Numbered from the stretch's first letter, positions 44,260 through 53,099 are shown. The stretch: DNA of 64,000 bases from an uncultured Microscilla sp. (GCF_947493425.1 NZ_CANLRP010000007.1:44544-108543), one strand, 5' to 3'. Notes: generated by a model from the letters alone, not told the origin. A program made the numbers and translations.

Positions 44260-46995
44260 TCAAACCTTTACTCCTACCAATGTAACATCATCGCGTTGTT
44301 CTTGCTCATTTTTCTGAAAGTCGTTCAGTGTTGCAGTAATAGCCTGACGTTGCTTTACCAAAGGTAAATGGGCATAATGCGCCAGCATTTTTTTAAAACG
44401 GCGTGAGCCAAAATTACGGCGTCGAGCATTGGGTAAGTGAATCATTCCATCGGTTGATAAATATAAAATAGAGGCTTGAGGCAATTGCAAACAATGTTGT
44501 TCAAATTCTTTATAGCGTTTGTTGCCGCCAATTGAATAGCGGTTTGCTGGTAACTGTATGAGTTCATTAGGTGCTTGAGGCAACACATAATACAAAGGAC
44601 GCTTGGCACCAGCAAATCTCAGGGTATGCCCTTGTTCTTTATTTTTTTCCAGCGTACAAAGGCAAATATCCATTCCATCATTATTTGCACTATTTTCCTG
44701 TTTTAGGCTCTGGCGTAACTCTGTATCCAGCCTTTGCAGTATTTGGGCAGGAGCCAATACCTTCTCTATGTGTACAATTTCGTTGAGAAGTGCAAACCCC
44801 ATCATACTTAAAAAACCTCCTGGTACTCCATGTCCAGTACAATCTACTACAGCAAACAAAAGCAAAGGTGGGAGCAACACCAGTGATTGACTGGTTTTTT
44901 TGGGCTTTACTGACGCAAACCAGTAAAAGTCACCTGATACAATCTCTCTGGGTTTAAAAATTACGAAATGTTCTTGAAATACTGCATCCATTTCAGCTTT
45001 GTAGGGCAACATTGCCTCTTGCATACGTTTGGCATAATGTAAGCTATCTTGGATATGTTGGTTTTTACGCCCCAGCTCATCTATTGTATCACTTAAAATA
45101 AAGTTATGTGCTTTTATCTCAAGGTTTTGCTGCTCTAGTTTGGCATTGGTAGCCTTAAGTACTTTCTCTTTGTTTTTCAACCTTTCATTGATTTTCATCA
45201 ACTTATTGGCAAACTGTTGTGACTCCTGCTGATGCTTTTTGATCATAGCATTACGTTGCTTCAACATTTTATTGCGCTTACGTATCTGATAAATCGCTGC
45301 CAGAATAATCATCAACAATACACTCATTCCTATCAGTGTATTGTGCCTCAATGCCCGTTCTTCGTGTAATACCTGTTGCTTAAGTTTTCTGTCTTTTTCA
45401 AGCAAGGCAATTGTTTGTTGTCGCTCTTTGTCTTGAGCTTGTTGGCGTTCCAATGCAAGTTTCTGAAGTTTTTTATTATTGCGTAGTGAGTCTATCAGCA
45501 GTTTTTGTTCTTCGGTATACAACCTTTGCTCTGCCAGTGAAAGCAATTGTTTTACTTTGTTTTTTTCCAATAATTCGTTGGCCAGTATCGATTGTTGCAA
45601 CTCTTGATCTTTGCGTAGCAGTGACAGTTCAGAAGCTTTAAGCGCCAAATTTTGTTCTTTCTTTTCACTTTCAAGCTGTAATTGACGGTTGAGCGAAGCC
45701 TGTTTTTCTTCCTCAGTGAGCAATAGTTGGTAGTCTGCTTCTTTTTGGTCAATAGTGAGCTGCCGGGTATACAAATCCTTTAGTTTTTGACGGTTTTCTA
45801 CTTCTATCTCTTCTTTTAATTGTATCAGCAATTTGTAATAAATTTTTACTTTTTTTGGTCTGTTTTGTTGTTCGTAAATTTTGATAAAGACCTTGTAGCT
45901 ATTCTGTAAAACCTCTTTATTCTGTTGGGCTTTTGCAATCTTCACAGCTTTTTGCAAATATTCTTGTGCTCGATCTGGGCTCCCCTGAATGCAATAGTTA
46001 GTAGCAATGAGATTGTGTAAGCGGGCAATGTCTAGTGCATCCCCGGTTTGTTGCCTAAACTCCATTGCTTCCATAAAATATTTTTGAGCCTGTTGTGGCT
46101 CTTGTAACAGGTTGTGGGTAATGCCTATATTAGTGAGTAATAGAGCGCAAAAGTTTTTATAACCCTTTACCTCACTTTTTTGATGTGCTCTTTTATACAA
46201 AACCAGCGACTGTTTGAAAGCGTTGATTGCCTTGGCGTGTTGGTTTAATTTTTTGTGCAAAAAACCAATATTATTTAACGTAATTGCTTTTTCTGTGGCA
46301 GACTCTATTTCTTCCTGAGTTTTTAAAATTAATTGTTCGTATGCCAACGATATATGGTAAGCTTTGGTTTGTTTATGTATTTTTGCCAGTTTTTTAAGGG
46401 TACGCAGGCGTTCTTTTGCTGGCTCACTACTTTGCATACCCAATAATTGCTGGTACATGGCTGATGCTTTTTTGTATAACTCCATTCGCCAATAAGCTTG
46501 CCCTGTGCTGTTCAGCACTTCACGCATCAGGTCAGCGTTATAGTGTTGAGTTGTGATAAGGTCACGGCTTTGCCGAAAATAGTGAAGAGCTTTGGTAGGG
46601 CTTTGCCAATGAAGGTATAAGTTACCAATTTCGTAATATACTTGAGCTATACTAGATGGTTGGTGAAGGGTTTGGTAGGCTGCCTTGGCTTTAAGAAAAA
46701 AATTGAGAGAGGTGGCAAATTTTTTATGGTGATGACTTATTTTACCTAAAATGAACAAACTTTGTGCTTTGCCTTGTCTATGACTATTCGTTTGTGCCAA
46801 ACGCAGTGCTTGTTGTGCCTGACGAAGCGCCAAATGCGTTTGTTGGTTTGTCAAAGACTCTAGAGCTTGTTGGTTGAGCTGGGCTATTTGAGTAGTATCA
46901 TTTGGTACAGTGTGTGGTTGACTATGTACAGCAGTGTAGGTAGAGACACAAATCAGGCAACAAAAGAGTAATATGTAGATAGACCAACGATGCAT
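44260..46995 (-). CDS. TPR/coiled-coil sensor protein with SpoIIE-type serine phosphatase domain
   Basis: 911 residues. Signal peptide or N-terminal anchor (residues 1-25), about eight TPR repeats (about 30-420; for example ALHYFRQSRDL, AINAFKQSLVLYKRAHQ), an extended Glu/Gln/Lys coiled coil (about 420-560), one membrane helix (TLIGMSVLLMIILAAIYQI, near 573-592), a second coiled coil, then a PPM/SpoIIE phosphatase (about 680-911): REIVSGDFYWF, AVVDCTGHGVPGGFLSMMG, NDGMDICLCT, YLSTDGMIH and RDDVTLVGV, with the metal-binding Asps present. The TPR part should be periplasmic and the phosphatase cytosolic. Typical targets are anti-sigma-factor-antagonist proteins such as STAS domains. Confidence 0.9.
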   Translation of the reverse strand: MHRWSIYILLFCCLICVSTYTAVHSQPHTVPNDTTQIAQLNQQALESLTNQQTHLALRQAQQALRLAQTNSHRQGKAQSLFILGKISHHHKKFATSLNFFLKAKAAYQTLHQPSSIAQVYYEIGNLYLHWQSPTKALHYFRQSRDLITTQHYNADLMREVLNSTGQAYWRMELYKKASAMYQQLLGMQSSEPAKERLRTLKKLAKIHKQTKAYHISLAYEQLILKTQEEIESATEKAITLNNIGFLHKKLNQHAKAINAFKQSLVLYKRAHQKSEVKGYKNFCALLLTNIGITHNLLQEPQQAQKYFMEAMEFRQQTGDALDIARLHNLIATNYCIQGSPDRAQEYLQKAVKIAKAQQNKEVLQNSYKVFIKIYEQQNRPKKVKIYYKLLIQLKEEIEVENRQKLKDLYTRQLTIDQKEADYQLLLTEEEKQASLNRQLQLESEKKEQNLALKASELSLLRKDQELQQSILANELLEKNKVKQLLSLAEQRLYTEEQKLLIDSLRNNKKLQKLALERQQAQDKERQQTIALLEKDRKLKQQVLHEERALRHNTLIGMSVLLMIILAAIYQIRKRNKMLKQRNAMIKKHQQESQQFANKLMKINERLKNKEKVLKATNAKLEQQNLEIKAHNFILSDTIDELGRKNQHIQDSLHYAKRMQEAMLPYKAEMDAVFQEHFVIFKPREIVSGDFYWFASVKPKKTSQSLVLLPPLLLFAVVDCTGHGVPGGFLSMMGFALLNEIVHIEKVLAPAQILQRLDTELRQSLKQENSANNDGMDICLCTLEKNKEQGHTLRFAGAKRPLYYVLPQAPNELIQLPANRYSIGGNKRYKEFEQHCLQLPQASILYLSTDGMIHLPNARRRNFGSRRFKKMLAHYAHLPLVKQRQAITATLNDFQKNEQEQRDDVTLVGVKV

Positions 46996-47161
46996 AAAAA
47001 TGGTAGTAAATAAAACCTGAAACTTGCCTGAACAATTTACCTTAACAACAAGATATGAATGGGTGAAAGTTGGATATACAAATCAACAATTCAGTGTTTC
47101 CTTAACACGTAAGGTTATTTCGGAAAATAATCAATAGCCTGATTCATTCAACATGAATATA

Positions 47162-47323
47162 AGAGCTTGTTTAAATTTTCGATTATAGGAGGTTTTATGA
47201 TGAGTTTTTGGATTAGATGCGTCAGATTTTGAAGGAATAGCCTAGCTATTGCTGAAACATCTGACAAAATATAATCAGAAAAATCGCGTAAAAAGCCTAA
47301 TCATTGAATTTTAAACAAGCTCT
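47162..47323. repeat. 162-bp foldback (MITE-like) element B
   Basis: Ends AGAGCTTGTTTAAA and TTTAAACAAGCTCT are perfect inverted repeats. Inner arms GTCAGAT/ATCTGAC and AGG-TTTTA / TAAAA-GCCT pair around a central hairpin AATAGC-CTA-GCTATT at about 47236-47250. Size, ends and centre match element A; the centre shows a compensating change. Confidence 0.7.
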
Positions 47324-47387
47324 AAACAATAATACTTATTTTTTGAACCTTTTACAAATGCTGTATAAGCTTATATTAAATTGCACG

Positions 47388-47418
47388 TTGTTTTTTTAAG
47401 TTAAATGCAATACATTTG
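47388..47418 (+). promoter_or_regulatory. marR promoter
   Basis: TTG at 47388-47390, 20-nt spacer, TACATTTG at 47411-47418, matching the Bacteroidota consensus. The predicted start is near 47424. The -7 box lies inside the TGCAA-TACAT-TTGCA inverted repeat (47406-47420). Confidence 0.65.
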
Positions 47419-47437
47419 CAATAGTTGATAATGCAAC
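47406..47437 (+). promoter_or_regulatory. Operator-like repeats of the MarR gene
   Basis: Two overlapping elements: TGCAA-TACAT-TTGCA at 47406-47420, and GTTGATAATGCAAC at 47424-47437. The second is 11/14 identical to the palindrome before the MFS gene. A MarR dimer there would cover the -7 box and transcription start (inference). Confidence 0.5.
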
Positions 47438-47445
47438 TAAATATT

Positions 47446-47919
47446 ATGTCGGATAAATCTTATAATTTAGACGACTCATTAGGGTACTTGGTTAATCATA
47501 CTGCCCGTGCAATGAGTCATCAACTCAATCAAAATTTTTTGCAGGCAGGGTTCAATGTTACAGGCGAGCAATGGATTGTATTGTTACAAATTTTGAATGA
47601 TGACGGGCTCAATCAGCAAGAGATTGCCTGTAAAGTTGGCAAAGATAAAGCAAGCATTACCCGTTTGGTAGACGGTTTGGAAAAAAGAAACCTTGTGGTG
47701 AGAATTTCTGATAAGAACGATCGACGTAACAAGCTGATTTACTTAACAAACGAAGGGAAACAGGTAAAAGCAGAGTTGAGTAAAATAGCAGAAAAAACGC
47801 TGACTGATTTACAACAAAACATAGATCATGCAGACCTTGAAAACTGTAAAAATGTGTTACGTCAAGTCTTTAAAAATTGCCTTGAAGCATGCAGAAGAGG
47901 GTTTGATCCCAAACCATAA
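47446..47919 (+). CDS. MarR family transcriptional regulator
   Basis: 157 residues from the ATG at 47446. The ATG at 47431 lies inside the predicted operator and only about 7 nt from the predicted transcription start, so the internal one is preferred. Winged-helix DNA-binding order: dimer helix YLVNHTARAMSHQLNQNF, helix-turn-helix LNQQEIACKVGKDKASITRLVDGLEKRNLV, wing DRRNKLIYLTNEG and C-terminal dimer helix. It should bind DNA as a dimer and respond to a small ligand. It is the first gene of a MarR / small peptide / MFS set, separated by 288 and 84 bp, and probably represses itself and the exporter. Confidence 0.9.
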   Translation: MSDKSYNLDDSLGYLVNHTARAMSHQLNQNFLQAGFNVTGEQWIVLLQILNDDGLNQQEIACKVGKDKASITRLVDGLEKRNLVVRISDKNDRRNKLIYLTNEGKQVKAELSKIAEKTLTDLQQNIDHADLENCKNVLRQVFKNCLEACRRGFDPKP

Positions 47920-48207
47920 ACTCAAGGCAAATAAATTGAAAATATAACCAAAGCCTACAATGAATTGGTAGAGCATTGTAAATGATAAGCCATTTTTGGC
48001 TAAATATTTAGGCTGATTTTTTGCAAAACGCTGTGTAAAACCTTAGATTACGTGATGTTTTGCAGAAATATTCGAGGTATATAGGGAGAACTAATAAGTT
48101 TGACAAATAAAATTTTTTAAATATAGATACCAGCCAATTTTTCTGTATCCTGAATATCAGCGTTATTAAACTACAAATTGTTTATAAACTTTCATAATTA
48201 TTACTCT

Positions 48208-48393
48208 ATGGAACAGTTGACAGAAGATTTAAAAGTAAAATTAAGTGGTGAGATTGAAGAACTGAAATCCCAACTTACTGGGAAACTTTTTGAAGATATG
48301 GAGATTAGAGATCAAATCCATAATCTTGAAATGAAACTGAATGGAGTAAAGCCCGCAAATAGTGAAATTGATTGTATAGGGTGCTCTAGCTAG
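48208..48393 (+). CDS. 61-residue protein with a helical body and C-terminal Cys-x-x-Cys
   Basis: 61 residues from the ATG at 48208 (MEQLTEDLKVKLSGEIEELK at the start). A strongly charged helix with heptad-like spacing to residue about 50 is followed by a short tail SEIDCIGCSS holding the only two cysteines. There is no signal peptide. The layout, charged leader then Cys/Ser-rich end, resembles a leader plus core of a modified peptide, but there is no modification gene here; a small metal-binding or thiol protein is also possible. It lies between marR and the MFS exporter gene and is followed by its own terminator. Confidence 0.6.
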   Translation: MEQLTEDLKVKLSGEIEELKSQLTGKLFEDMEIRDQIHNLEMKLNGVKPANSEIDCIGCSS

Positions 48394-48407
48394 TATTTAA
48401 AACATTG

Positions 48408-48429
48408 CCCGACGGTTTGTCGGGTTTTT
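48408..48429 (+). terminator. Terminator after the 61-residue gene
   Basis: CCCGAC / GTCGGG stem with loop GGTTT and a T5 tail, 15 nt after the stop. The MFS gene therefore likely has its own promoter. Confidence 0.82.
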
Positions 48430-48442
48430 ATTAGATTATACT

Positions 48443-48456
48443 GTTGATATATCAAC
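48443..48456 (+). promoter_or_regulatory. Palindromic operator-like site before the MFS gene
   Basis: GTTGATATATCAAC, a 14-bp perfect palindrome ending 22 nt before the MFS start. It resembles GTTGATAATGCAAC at the marR promoter, so both may be bound by the MarR protein. Confidence 0.55.
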
Positions 48457-48477
48457 TATTGTTAGAGTTTTAAATAT

Positions 48478-49695
48478 ATGTTACTGAAAAATAAAAATAT
48501 AGTCAAGCTGGTTTTATTACTGGCGAGTAGCTTAACGGTAATGTCAGGAGCCACTATTGCTCCTTCTTTGCCCAAAATGAGCGAAGTGTTTGCCAATACG
48601 CCCCATGCAGACTTTTTGTCTAAGTTGGTACTCACTTTGCCTGCCTTAATGATTGCTTTGGTATCGCCGCTGGTAGGAATTATAATTGATAAGTTTGGGC
48701 GCCTTCAGTTGTTGTTCATAAGTTTGATAATTTATGCCTTAGGTGGTACTACTGGGTTGTACTTCAGCGATTTATATAGTATACTGGCAGGCAGGGCTTT
48801 GTTAGGTGTAGCAGTAGCAGGCGTCATGACTTCAGCAACTACGCTTATTGCCGACTATCTGGAAGGAGAGGAGCGGGATCGGTTTATGGGCATGCAAGGA
48901 GCATTTATGGCTTTTGGTGGAATGGTGTTTGTCGGAAGTGGCGGCGCCTTGGCAGATCTCAACTGGCGTTTTCCTTTTGCCTTGTATTTCTTTTCATTGG
49001 TAGTATTGCCGCTTGCTTATACCTACCTGATTGAACCGGTTAAAACTGTTGATAAAAAAATAGGACAAATAAATAGCGACCAAACTGTTTATCCTAAGTT
49101 TTTGATAGGCTTTATTTACATCATTACCTTCTTAAGCATGTTGTTGTTTTATATGATACCTGTGCAGCTTCCGTTTTTGCTCAAAAGCTTACATATAGAA
49201 AAAAGCTCCTTGGCTGGGCTTGCTATAGTGGTAAGTACAATGATGGGAGCCGTTACCTCGGCTAGTTATCAACAACTGAAAAAAAGGTTAAGTTATATGC
49301 AAATCTATGCGATTGCTTTTGGCTTGTTAGGCATTGGTTTTAGCCTAGTGAGCCTGGCGCAAGGGTATGTTGTTATATTGGCAGGAATGGTATTTAGTGG
49401 TTTGGGTATGGGACTCTTGATGCCTAATCCTAGTTTGTGGCTAATGTCACTGGCTCCAGCAAAAATCAGAGGGCGTTTGATTGGTGGGCTTACAATGGCA
49501 GTATTCATAGGACAGTTCTTTTCTCCTATCATCAGCGAACCAATTGCTTTGAGGTGGTCACTGTCTACAGCTTTTGGAGTTGGTGGATTATTCATGTTGA
49601 TATTGGCTCTGGGCTTTATTTTGAGTAACCGAAACCTCATGAGTCGTGACAAAAAATGGAAGCAACGGCTGAAAAAAGACAGGGTGATGTCTTGA
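48478..49695 (+). CDS. Major facilitator superfamily exporter
   Basis: 405 residues with 12 predicted helices. Signature A-like loop between helices 2 and 3: GIIIDKFGRLQLLF (G-x-x-x-D-x-x-G-R), and a second copy after helix 8 (QQLKKRLSYMQIY, weaker). Helix 5 contains GGALADLNWRFPFALY, the drug:H+ antiporter type (Bcr/EmrD or YdhP-like). It should expel a small compound using the proton gradient. Being behind a MarR gene fits a drug or metabolite efflux role; an operator-like palindrome lies just before it. The central loop near residue 190-205 is short and basic. Ends with a basic cytosolic tail. Confidence 0.9.
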   Translation: MLLKNKNIVKLVLLLASSLTVMSGATIAPSLPKMSEVFANTPHADFLSKLVLTLPALMIALVSPLVGIIIDKFGRLQLLFISLIIYALGGTTGLYFSDLYSILAGRALLGVAVAGVMTSATTLIADYLEGEERDRFMGMQGAFMAFGGMVFVGSGGALADLNWRFPFALYFFSLVVLPLAYTYLIEPVKTVDKKIGQINSDQTVYPKFLIGFIYIITFLSMLLFYMIPVQLPFLLKSLHIEKSSLAGLAIVVSTMMGAVTSASYQQLKKRLSYMQIYAIAFGLLGIGFSLVSLAQGYVVILAGMVFSGLGMGLLMPNPSLWLMSLAPAKIRGRLIGGLTMAVFIGQFFSPIISEPIALRWSLSTAFGVGGLFMLILALGFILSNRNLMSRDKKWKQRLKKDRVMS

Positions 49696-50056
49696 AGAGG
49701 TTTTTAGAGGAGACGAAGCTAAGTGATGGAATATGAATAGTAATACATTGATAAACAGTTTTTTATGATTTTATAGCTTGAGAACCTCCTTTGTTTAATA
49801 CTGATTACTTATGCTTGGTAATTCAGTTGAAGCTAATCAATATTTTGGCAGTGAGAATCTTGGTTATCTGACAAATCATTTGAATATTGGCATAACTTTC
49901 TGTTTCAGAATTAAGTTAAAGTAATAAGAGTATGATAATTAAAAACACTCCAGCCAAGATTTTTTAGAATAGAAAAACTGAATAATAATTGAGAAATCTA
50001 TAATACCATCTGCTTACAAGTATAATGACAATATTCAACAATAAAATACCAACACT
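49696..50056. other. Intergenic region without recognised genes
   Basis: 361 bp, AT-rich. Contains only weak inverted repeats (AGAGGTT / AACCTCC type arms over 49697-49794). No terminator with a T tract was found for the MFS gene. Confidence 0.4.
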
Positions 50057-50356
50057 ATGAATCAATACATGATAGATATCGACCTGCCAGAAGAATTGGA
50101 TGAAGACTTTATGGCTTTGGTTCCAGCACAGCGCCTCAAGATTAATAAACTGATGGGCAACCGTACCATTAGCAGCTATTCGTTGGCACTAGACCGTTCT
50201 AAACTTTGGGTAACCATTAATGCCAAGTCGGGCACTGAAGTAATGGATGTTTTATCCACTTTCCCACTTATCAAATATATGAAATTTCATATTCACGAAT
50301 TGATGTTCCACCATGAAGCTTCTATGTTGGTGATCCCTCCATTTTCGCTGAATTAG
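50057..50356 (+). CDS. Muconolactone delta-isomerase-like small protein
   Basis: 99 residues, ferredoxin-like alpha/beta fold. The order fits the MIase family: strand MNQYMIDIDLP, helix EELDEDFMALVPAQRLKINKLM, strand ISSYSLALDRSKLWVTINA, helix GTEVMDVLSTFPLIKYM, strand KFHIHELMFH. Muconolactone isomerase acts in beta-ketoadipate breakdown, but short homologues occur widely outside that pathway and no pathway genes adjoin, so the activity is uncertain. Cytosolic. Single gene with terminator at 50389. Confidence 0.72.
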   Translation: MNQYMIDIDLPEELDEDFMALVPAQRLKINKLMGNRTISSYSLALDRSKLWVTINAKSGTEVMDVLSTFPLIKYMKFHIHELMFHHEASMLVIPPFSLN

Positions 50357-50388
50357 AGACATATCAACGATCAATAAAGCAGCACAAA

Positions 50389-50428
50389 AGTGCTTACCAT
50401 TCAAAAATGACTTGTAAGCACTCTTTTT
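50389..50428 (+). terminator. Terminator after the 50057 gene
   Basis: AGTGCTTAC / GTAAGCACT stem (9 bp), 16-nt loop, then C-TTTTT. Confidence 0.8.
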
Positions 50429-50471
50429 ATAGTAGTTTTTGTTGCTAAAGAAGTTGTTTGGTCTGAATTCA

Positions 50472-51728
50472 CTATTGAATCAGTCCTTGTTGTTTTTTGC
50501 GTACCAAGTCAAGAATAACATTTGCAGTAATTTCAATATTGAGTTGCCTGTTAGGTGTAAGCATAAGTTTTTTGCTATAAGTACCATTTTCATCTGCGTA
50601 GGCAATCCAAACAGTGCCTACTGGCTTTTCCTCCGAACCTCCACCTGGTCCAGCCACCCCACTGCTTGCCACCCCTATATCAGTCCCAAACTTTTCGCGT
50701 ACATTTTCTGCCATTTCACGAATAGTTTGTTCGCTTACCGCACCGTGTGCCTTTAGTGTTGCTTCTTTCACCCCTAACCGACTCATTTTTATTTCGTTAC
50801 TGTATGCTACAATGCCCCCTAACAAATAGCGCGAACTACCAGGTATTTTGGTAAACAAATGGGCAAGAAAACCCCCTGTACAGCTTTCGGCAGTAGCAAT
50901 GGTCTTGCCCTTTTCTACCAATAGCTTGCCTAAGTTTTCTTCCAGTGTATCGTTGTCATAACCATAAATGTACTTGTGAATCAAAGGTGTTACTTTAGCT
51001 TCTTCATCTGCTATTTGCTGCTTTATTGTAGCCTCATCTTGCCCTACTCCAGTCAAGCGCAGGCGTACATGCCCATAATGAGGCAAATAAGCCAGTTTAA
51101 TGTTTTCGGGTAGGTTATCTTCCCAGTCCTTGATAATGTCGGCAAGCAACGACTCACCCTTGCCAAAAGTTTTAATCATGCGGTGATGGATAATAGGAGT
51201 ATTAAAAAAACTATGAATCCTTGGAATGACTTCTTCTGTCATCAATACCTTCATCTCATGTGGAACCCCTGGCATTGATACAAACACGCTACCTTCGTGT
51301 TCGAACCACATACCAGGCGCGGTGCCCGAACGATTGGTAATATAAGTAGCATTGTCTGGAATGGCTGCCTGCTGGCGGTTACTTTCTAATATAGGGATGT
51401 TTCGTTCCTTGAAAAGCTCTTCAATTTTTTGAAGTGCAGGTTCGTGAATGACCAGGCTTGATCCAAAGTATTTAGCCAGTGTTTTTTTGGTAATATCGTC
51501 TTTGGTAGGTCCCAAACCTCCTGTGATTAAAATTATACTGGCTCGTTGACTGGCTTCTTTCAAAATGTCTAAAATATGAGCTTCATCATCGCCCACTGAT
51601 GATTTTCTGATAGTTTTTACTCCTATTTTGTCCAATTCAGCACTTATCCACTGGGAGTTAGTGTCAGTAATTTGACCATATAAAATCTCATCACCAATGG
51701 TAATGATTTCAGCAAAAGTTGTATTCAT
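50472..51728 (-). CDS. cinA: CinA-like nicotinamide-nucleotide amidohydrolase / molybdopterin-binding-fold protein
   Basis: 418 residues from the ATG at 51728, giving MNTTFAEIITIGDEILYGQI, the standard CinA start; more open frame upstream is ignored. The N-terminal COG1058 (MoCF-like) domain has ITIGDEILYGQITDTNSQW and ITGGLGPTKDDITK. The C-terminal CinA/PncC domain (about 255-418) has the catalytic Ser region TAESCTGGFLAHLFTKIPG, YSNEIKMSRLGV and GVASSGVAGPGG. By family knowledge the full-length form combines ADP-ribose pyrophosphatase-like and NMN deamidase activities in NAD salvage. No recombination genes adjoin. Single-gene unit. Confidence 0.94.
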   Translation of the reverse strand: MNTTFAEIITIGDEILYGQITDTNSQWISAELDKIGVKTIRKSSVGDDEAHILDILKEASQRASIILITGGLGPTKDDITKKTLAKYFGSSLVIHEPALQKIEELFKERNIPILESNRQQAAIPDNATYITNRSGTAPGMWFEHEGSVFVSMPGVPHEMKVLMTEEVIPRIHSFFNTPIIHHRMIKTFGKGESLLADIIKDWEDNLPENIKLAYLPHYGHVRLRLTGVGQDEATIKQQIADEEAKVTPLIHKYIYGYDNDTLEENLGKLLVEKGKTIATAESCTGGFLAHLFTKIPGSSRYLLGGIVAYSNEIKMSRLGVKEATLKAHGAVSEQTIREMAENVREKFGTDIGVASSGVAGPGGGSEEKPVGTVWIAYADENGTYSKKLMLTPNRQLNIEITANVILDLVRKKQQGLIQ

Positions 51729-52133
51729 AAGTTGTTGTTTTCTAAGGGAAATACAAGTGTGTAAATATTTTGGAAAACCTGTTAATAACAAGGCTTGTAG
51801 TAATTGAAGGCAATAAATGTAAGTGTTTCTAAATAAAACTTGTGTAATATTTTTAATAAAAATACAGTATATTTTACAGTTTTACTTGTTATTTTTATGG
51901 ATATAAATAAAACAATACCAGTTTTCCTTCCTTTAGCTCATCCTCTTCCATTAGTGTCTTTACTTTTTCAATAGTAGGCAAACAACCTTACAAATCATCC
52001 TTTTCTATTTTCATTCATTTGCCATTGGTGTATCAACAGGTGTTGAACACGTAATGACCAATCTAGCTTAACCGACGGGTGAAGTTATCAGGCTTTGCAA
52101 TAATTACGAGCTTAATTTAAAACTATATACACA
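51729..52133. other. Intergenic region without recognised genes
   Basis: 405 bp between divergent genes, AT-rich, no convincing open frame beyond 25 codons. No terminator or TAnnTTTG promoter found. Confidence 0.4.
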
Positions 52134-52556
52134 ATGAATTACGAAAGAACATATACTACCGATCACGGGCGTACTTATTTAAAAATTCGTTATAATGCCA
52201 TTGATGATTATTTATTAGTTGATTGGATGGGTTATATAAACCCTCAGTTTGTAATGGAAGGCTCTGACGCTATTATTGAAGCGGCTGTAGCTTGTAATAC
52301 TGCTAAATTTTTGTCTGATAAAACCTCGGTGCAAGGTACTTATAGAAAAACCAATGTTTGGTTGGAAGAAGACTGGTTTCCAAGAGCAATGGATGCAGGC
52401 TTGAAGTTTGGAGCTTCACTGTTGTCAGAAAACATATTTAGTCAGATGTCAAGCAAAGATTTAGAAGAAAGAGTGAAAGGGGGGAGGCTTACTTATAAAA
52501 ACTTTAAAAGCATGAATGATGCAGTAAACTGGCTCAAAGAAAAAAAGAGTATATAA
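52134..52556 (+). CDS. SpoIIAA/STAS-like protein, unknown partner
   Basis: 140 residues. Strand-helix order of the SpoIIAA-like fold: strand YLKIRYNAIDDYLLVDWMGYI, helix FVMEGSDAIIEAAVACN, strand KFLSDKTSVQGTYRK, helix VWLEEDWFPRAMDAGLKFG, and C-terminal strand/helix with MNDAVNWLKEKK. It lacks a clear phosphorylatable Ser in the usual D-S-S-G position. A distant homologue lies at 55584 (shared W-F-P and C-terminal N/K-W-L). Members of this loose family are very abundant in Cytophagales and may bind phosphatases of the SpoIIE type (inference). Confidence 0.68.
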   Translation: MNYERTYTTDHGRTYLKIRYNAIDDYLLVDWMGYINPQFVMEGSDAIIEAAVACNTAKFLSDKTSVQGTYRKTNVWLEEDWFPRAMDAGLKFGASLLSENIFSQMSSKDLEERVKGGRLTYKNFKSMNDAVNWLKEKKSI

Positions 52557-52720
52557 ATACTTTAAATATCAGGAGAGTTTGAGGTGGGTGTCTTACACTA
52601 CCTCATTCAAGCTCCTTCACCTTCAAAAATATCTTATATTTTTTTTATACAACCTTCAGCTAACACTTTTGCTAGTAGTAAGAGGAAGAGAGCTAAAGCG
52701 GAGACAATTTTTAAAGCATA

Positions 52721-52749
52721 AAAAAAGCCTACAAACACTGTTTGCAGGC
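52721..52749 (-). terminator. Terminator of the 54-residue gene
   Basis: GCCTACAAA / TTTGCAGGC stem with one mismatch, loop CACTG, and T6 on the minus strand (A run at 52721-52726), 27 nt after the stop. Confidence 0.75.
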
Positions 52750-52775
52750 AATATCAAATGCAACCCTGATAGGTA

Positions 52776-52940
52776 TTACTCACCTTTAGGCTGATTTTTT
52801 TCGTAACGACGCATTACCGTCTCAGCTTTTTTGATTTGAGCTAAGTGATAGCTTTTTTTAGCTACTTCTTTACCACCTTTTTCTATGGTGATTTCACGGT
52901 CTTTATTCTTTAAGATTTTTTTAGCTATTCTCTTGTTCAT
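52776..52940 (-). CDS. Small basic protein of unknown function
   Basis: 54 residues from the ATG at 52940 (MNKRIAKKILKNKDREITIE). Rich in Lys, Arg and Glu, helical, without Cys, signal or membrane segment. It could be a nucleic-acid-binding or ribosome-associated small protein; no family recognised. A longer frame would need a TTG at 52988. It has its own terminator, which supports expression, and is the only minus-strand gene between cinA and the right-hand cluster until dapF. Confidence 0.6.
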   Translation of the reverse strand: MNKRIAKKILKNKDREITIEKGGKEVAKKSYHLAQIKKAETVMRRYEKNQPKGE

Positions 52941-53099
52941 GATGCTTTCAACACATTTAGGGGGATGTCCTCCAGAAAAAATTTTCAAAAAAAAGTATGC
53001 AAAAGTACAGAGTTTTACTGTAATGTCAAAGAATCGGGCAACTAACTTGTTTTTATATTACACGAAAAAATGAAAACTAGTTTTTTTTATCAAATTTAC

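Larger units (their letters stand above)
46996..47445. other. Intergenic region with foldback element B and the marR promoter
   Basis: 450 bp between divergent genes. No gene. It holds element B at 47162-47323, the promoter at 47388-47418 and operator-like repeats at 47406-47437. A short inverted repeat lies between the element and the phosphatase start, but I see no clear phosphatase promoter. Confidence 0.5.

Noticed and set aside
47431..47445. ATG at 47431 as marR start
   Set aside because: It is within the predicted operator, about 7 nt from the predicted transcription start; the ATG at 47446 is more plausible.
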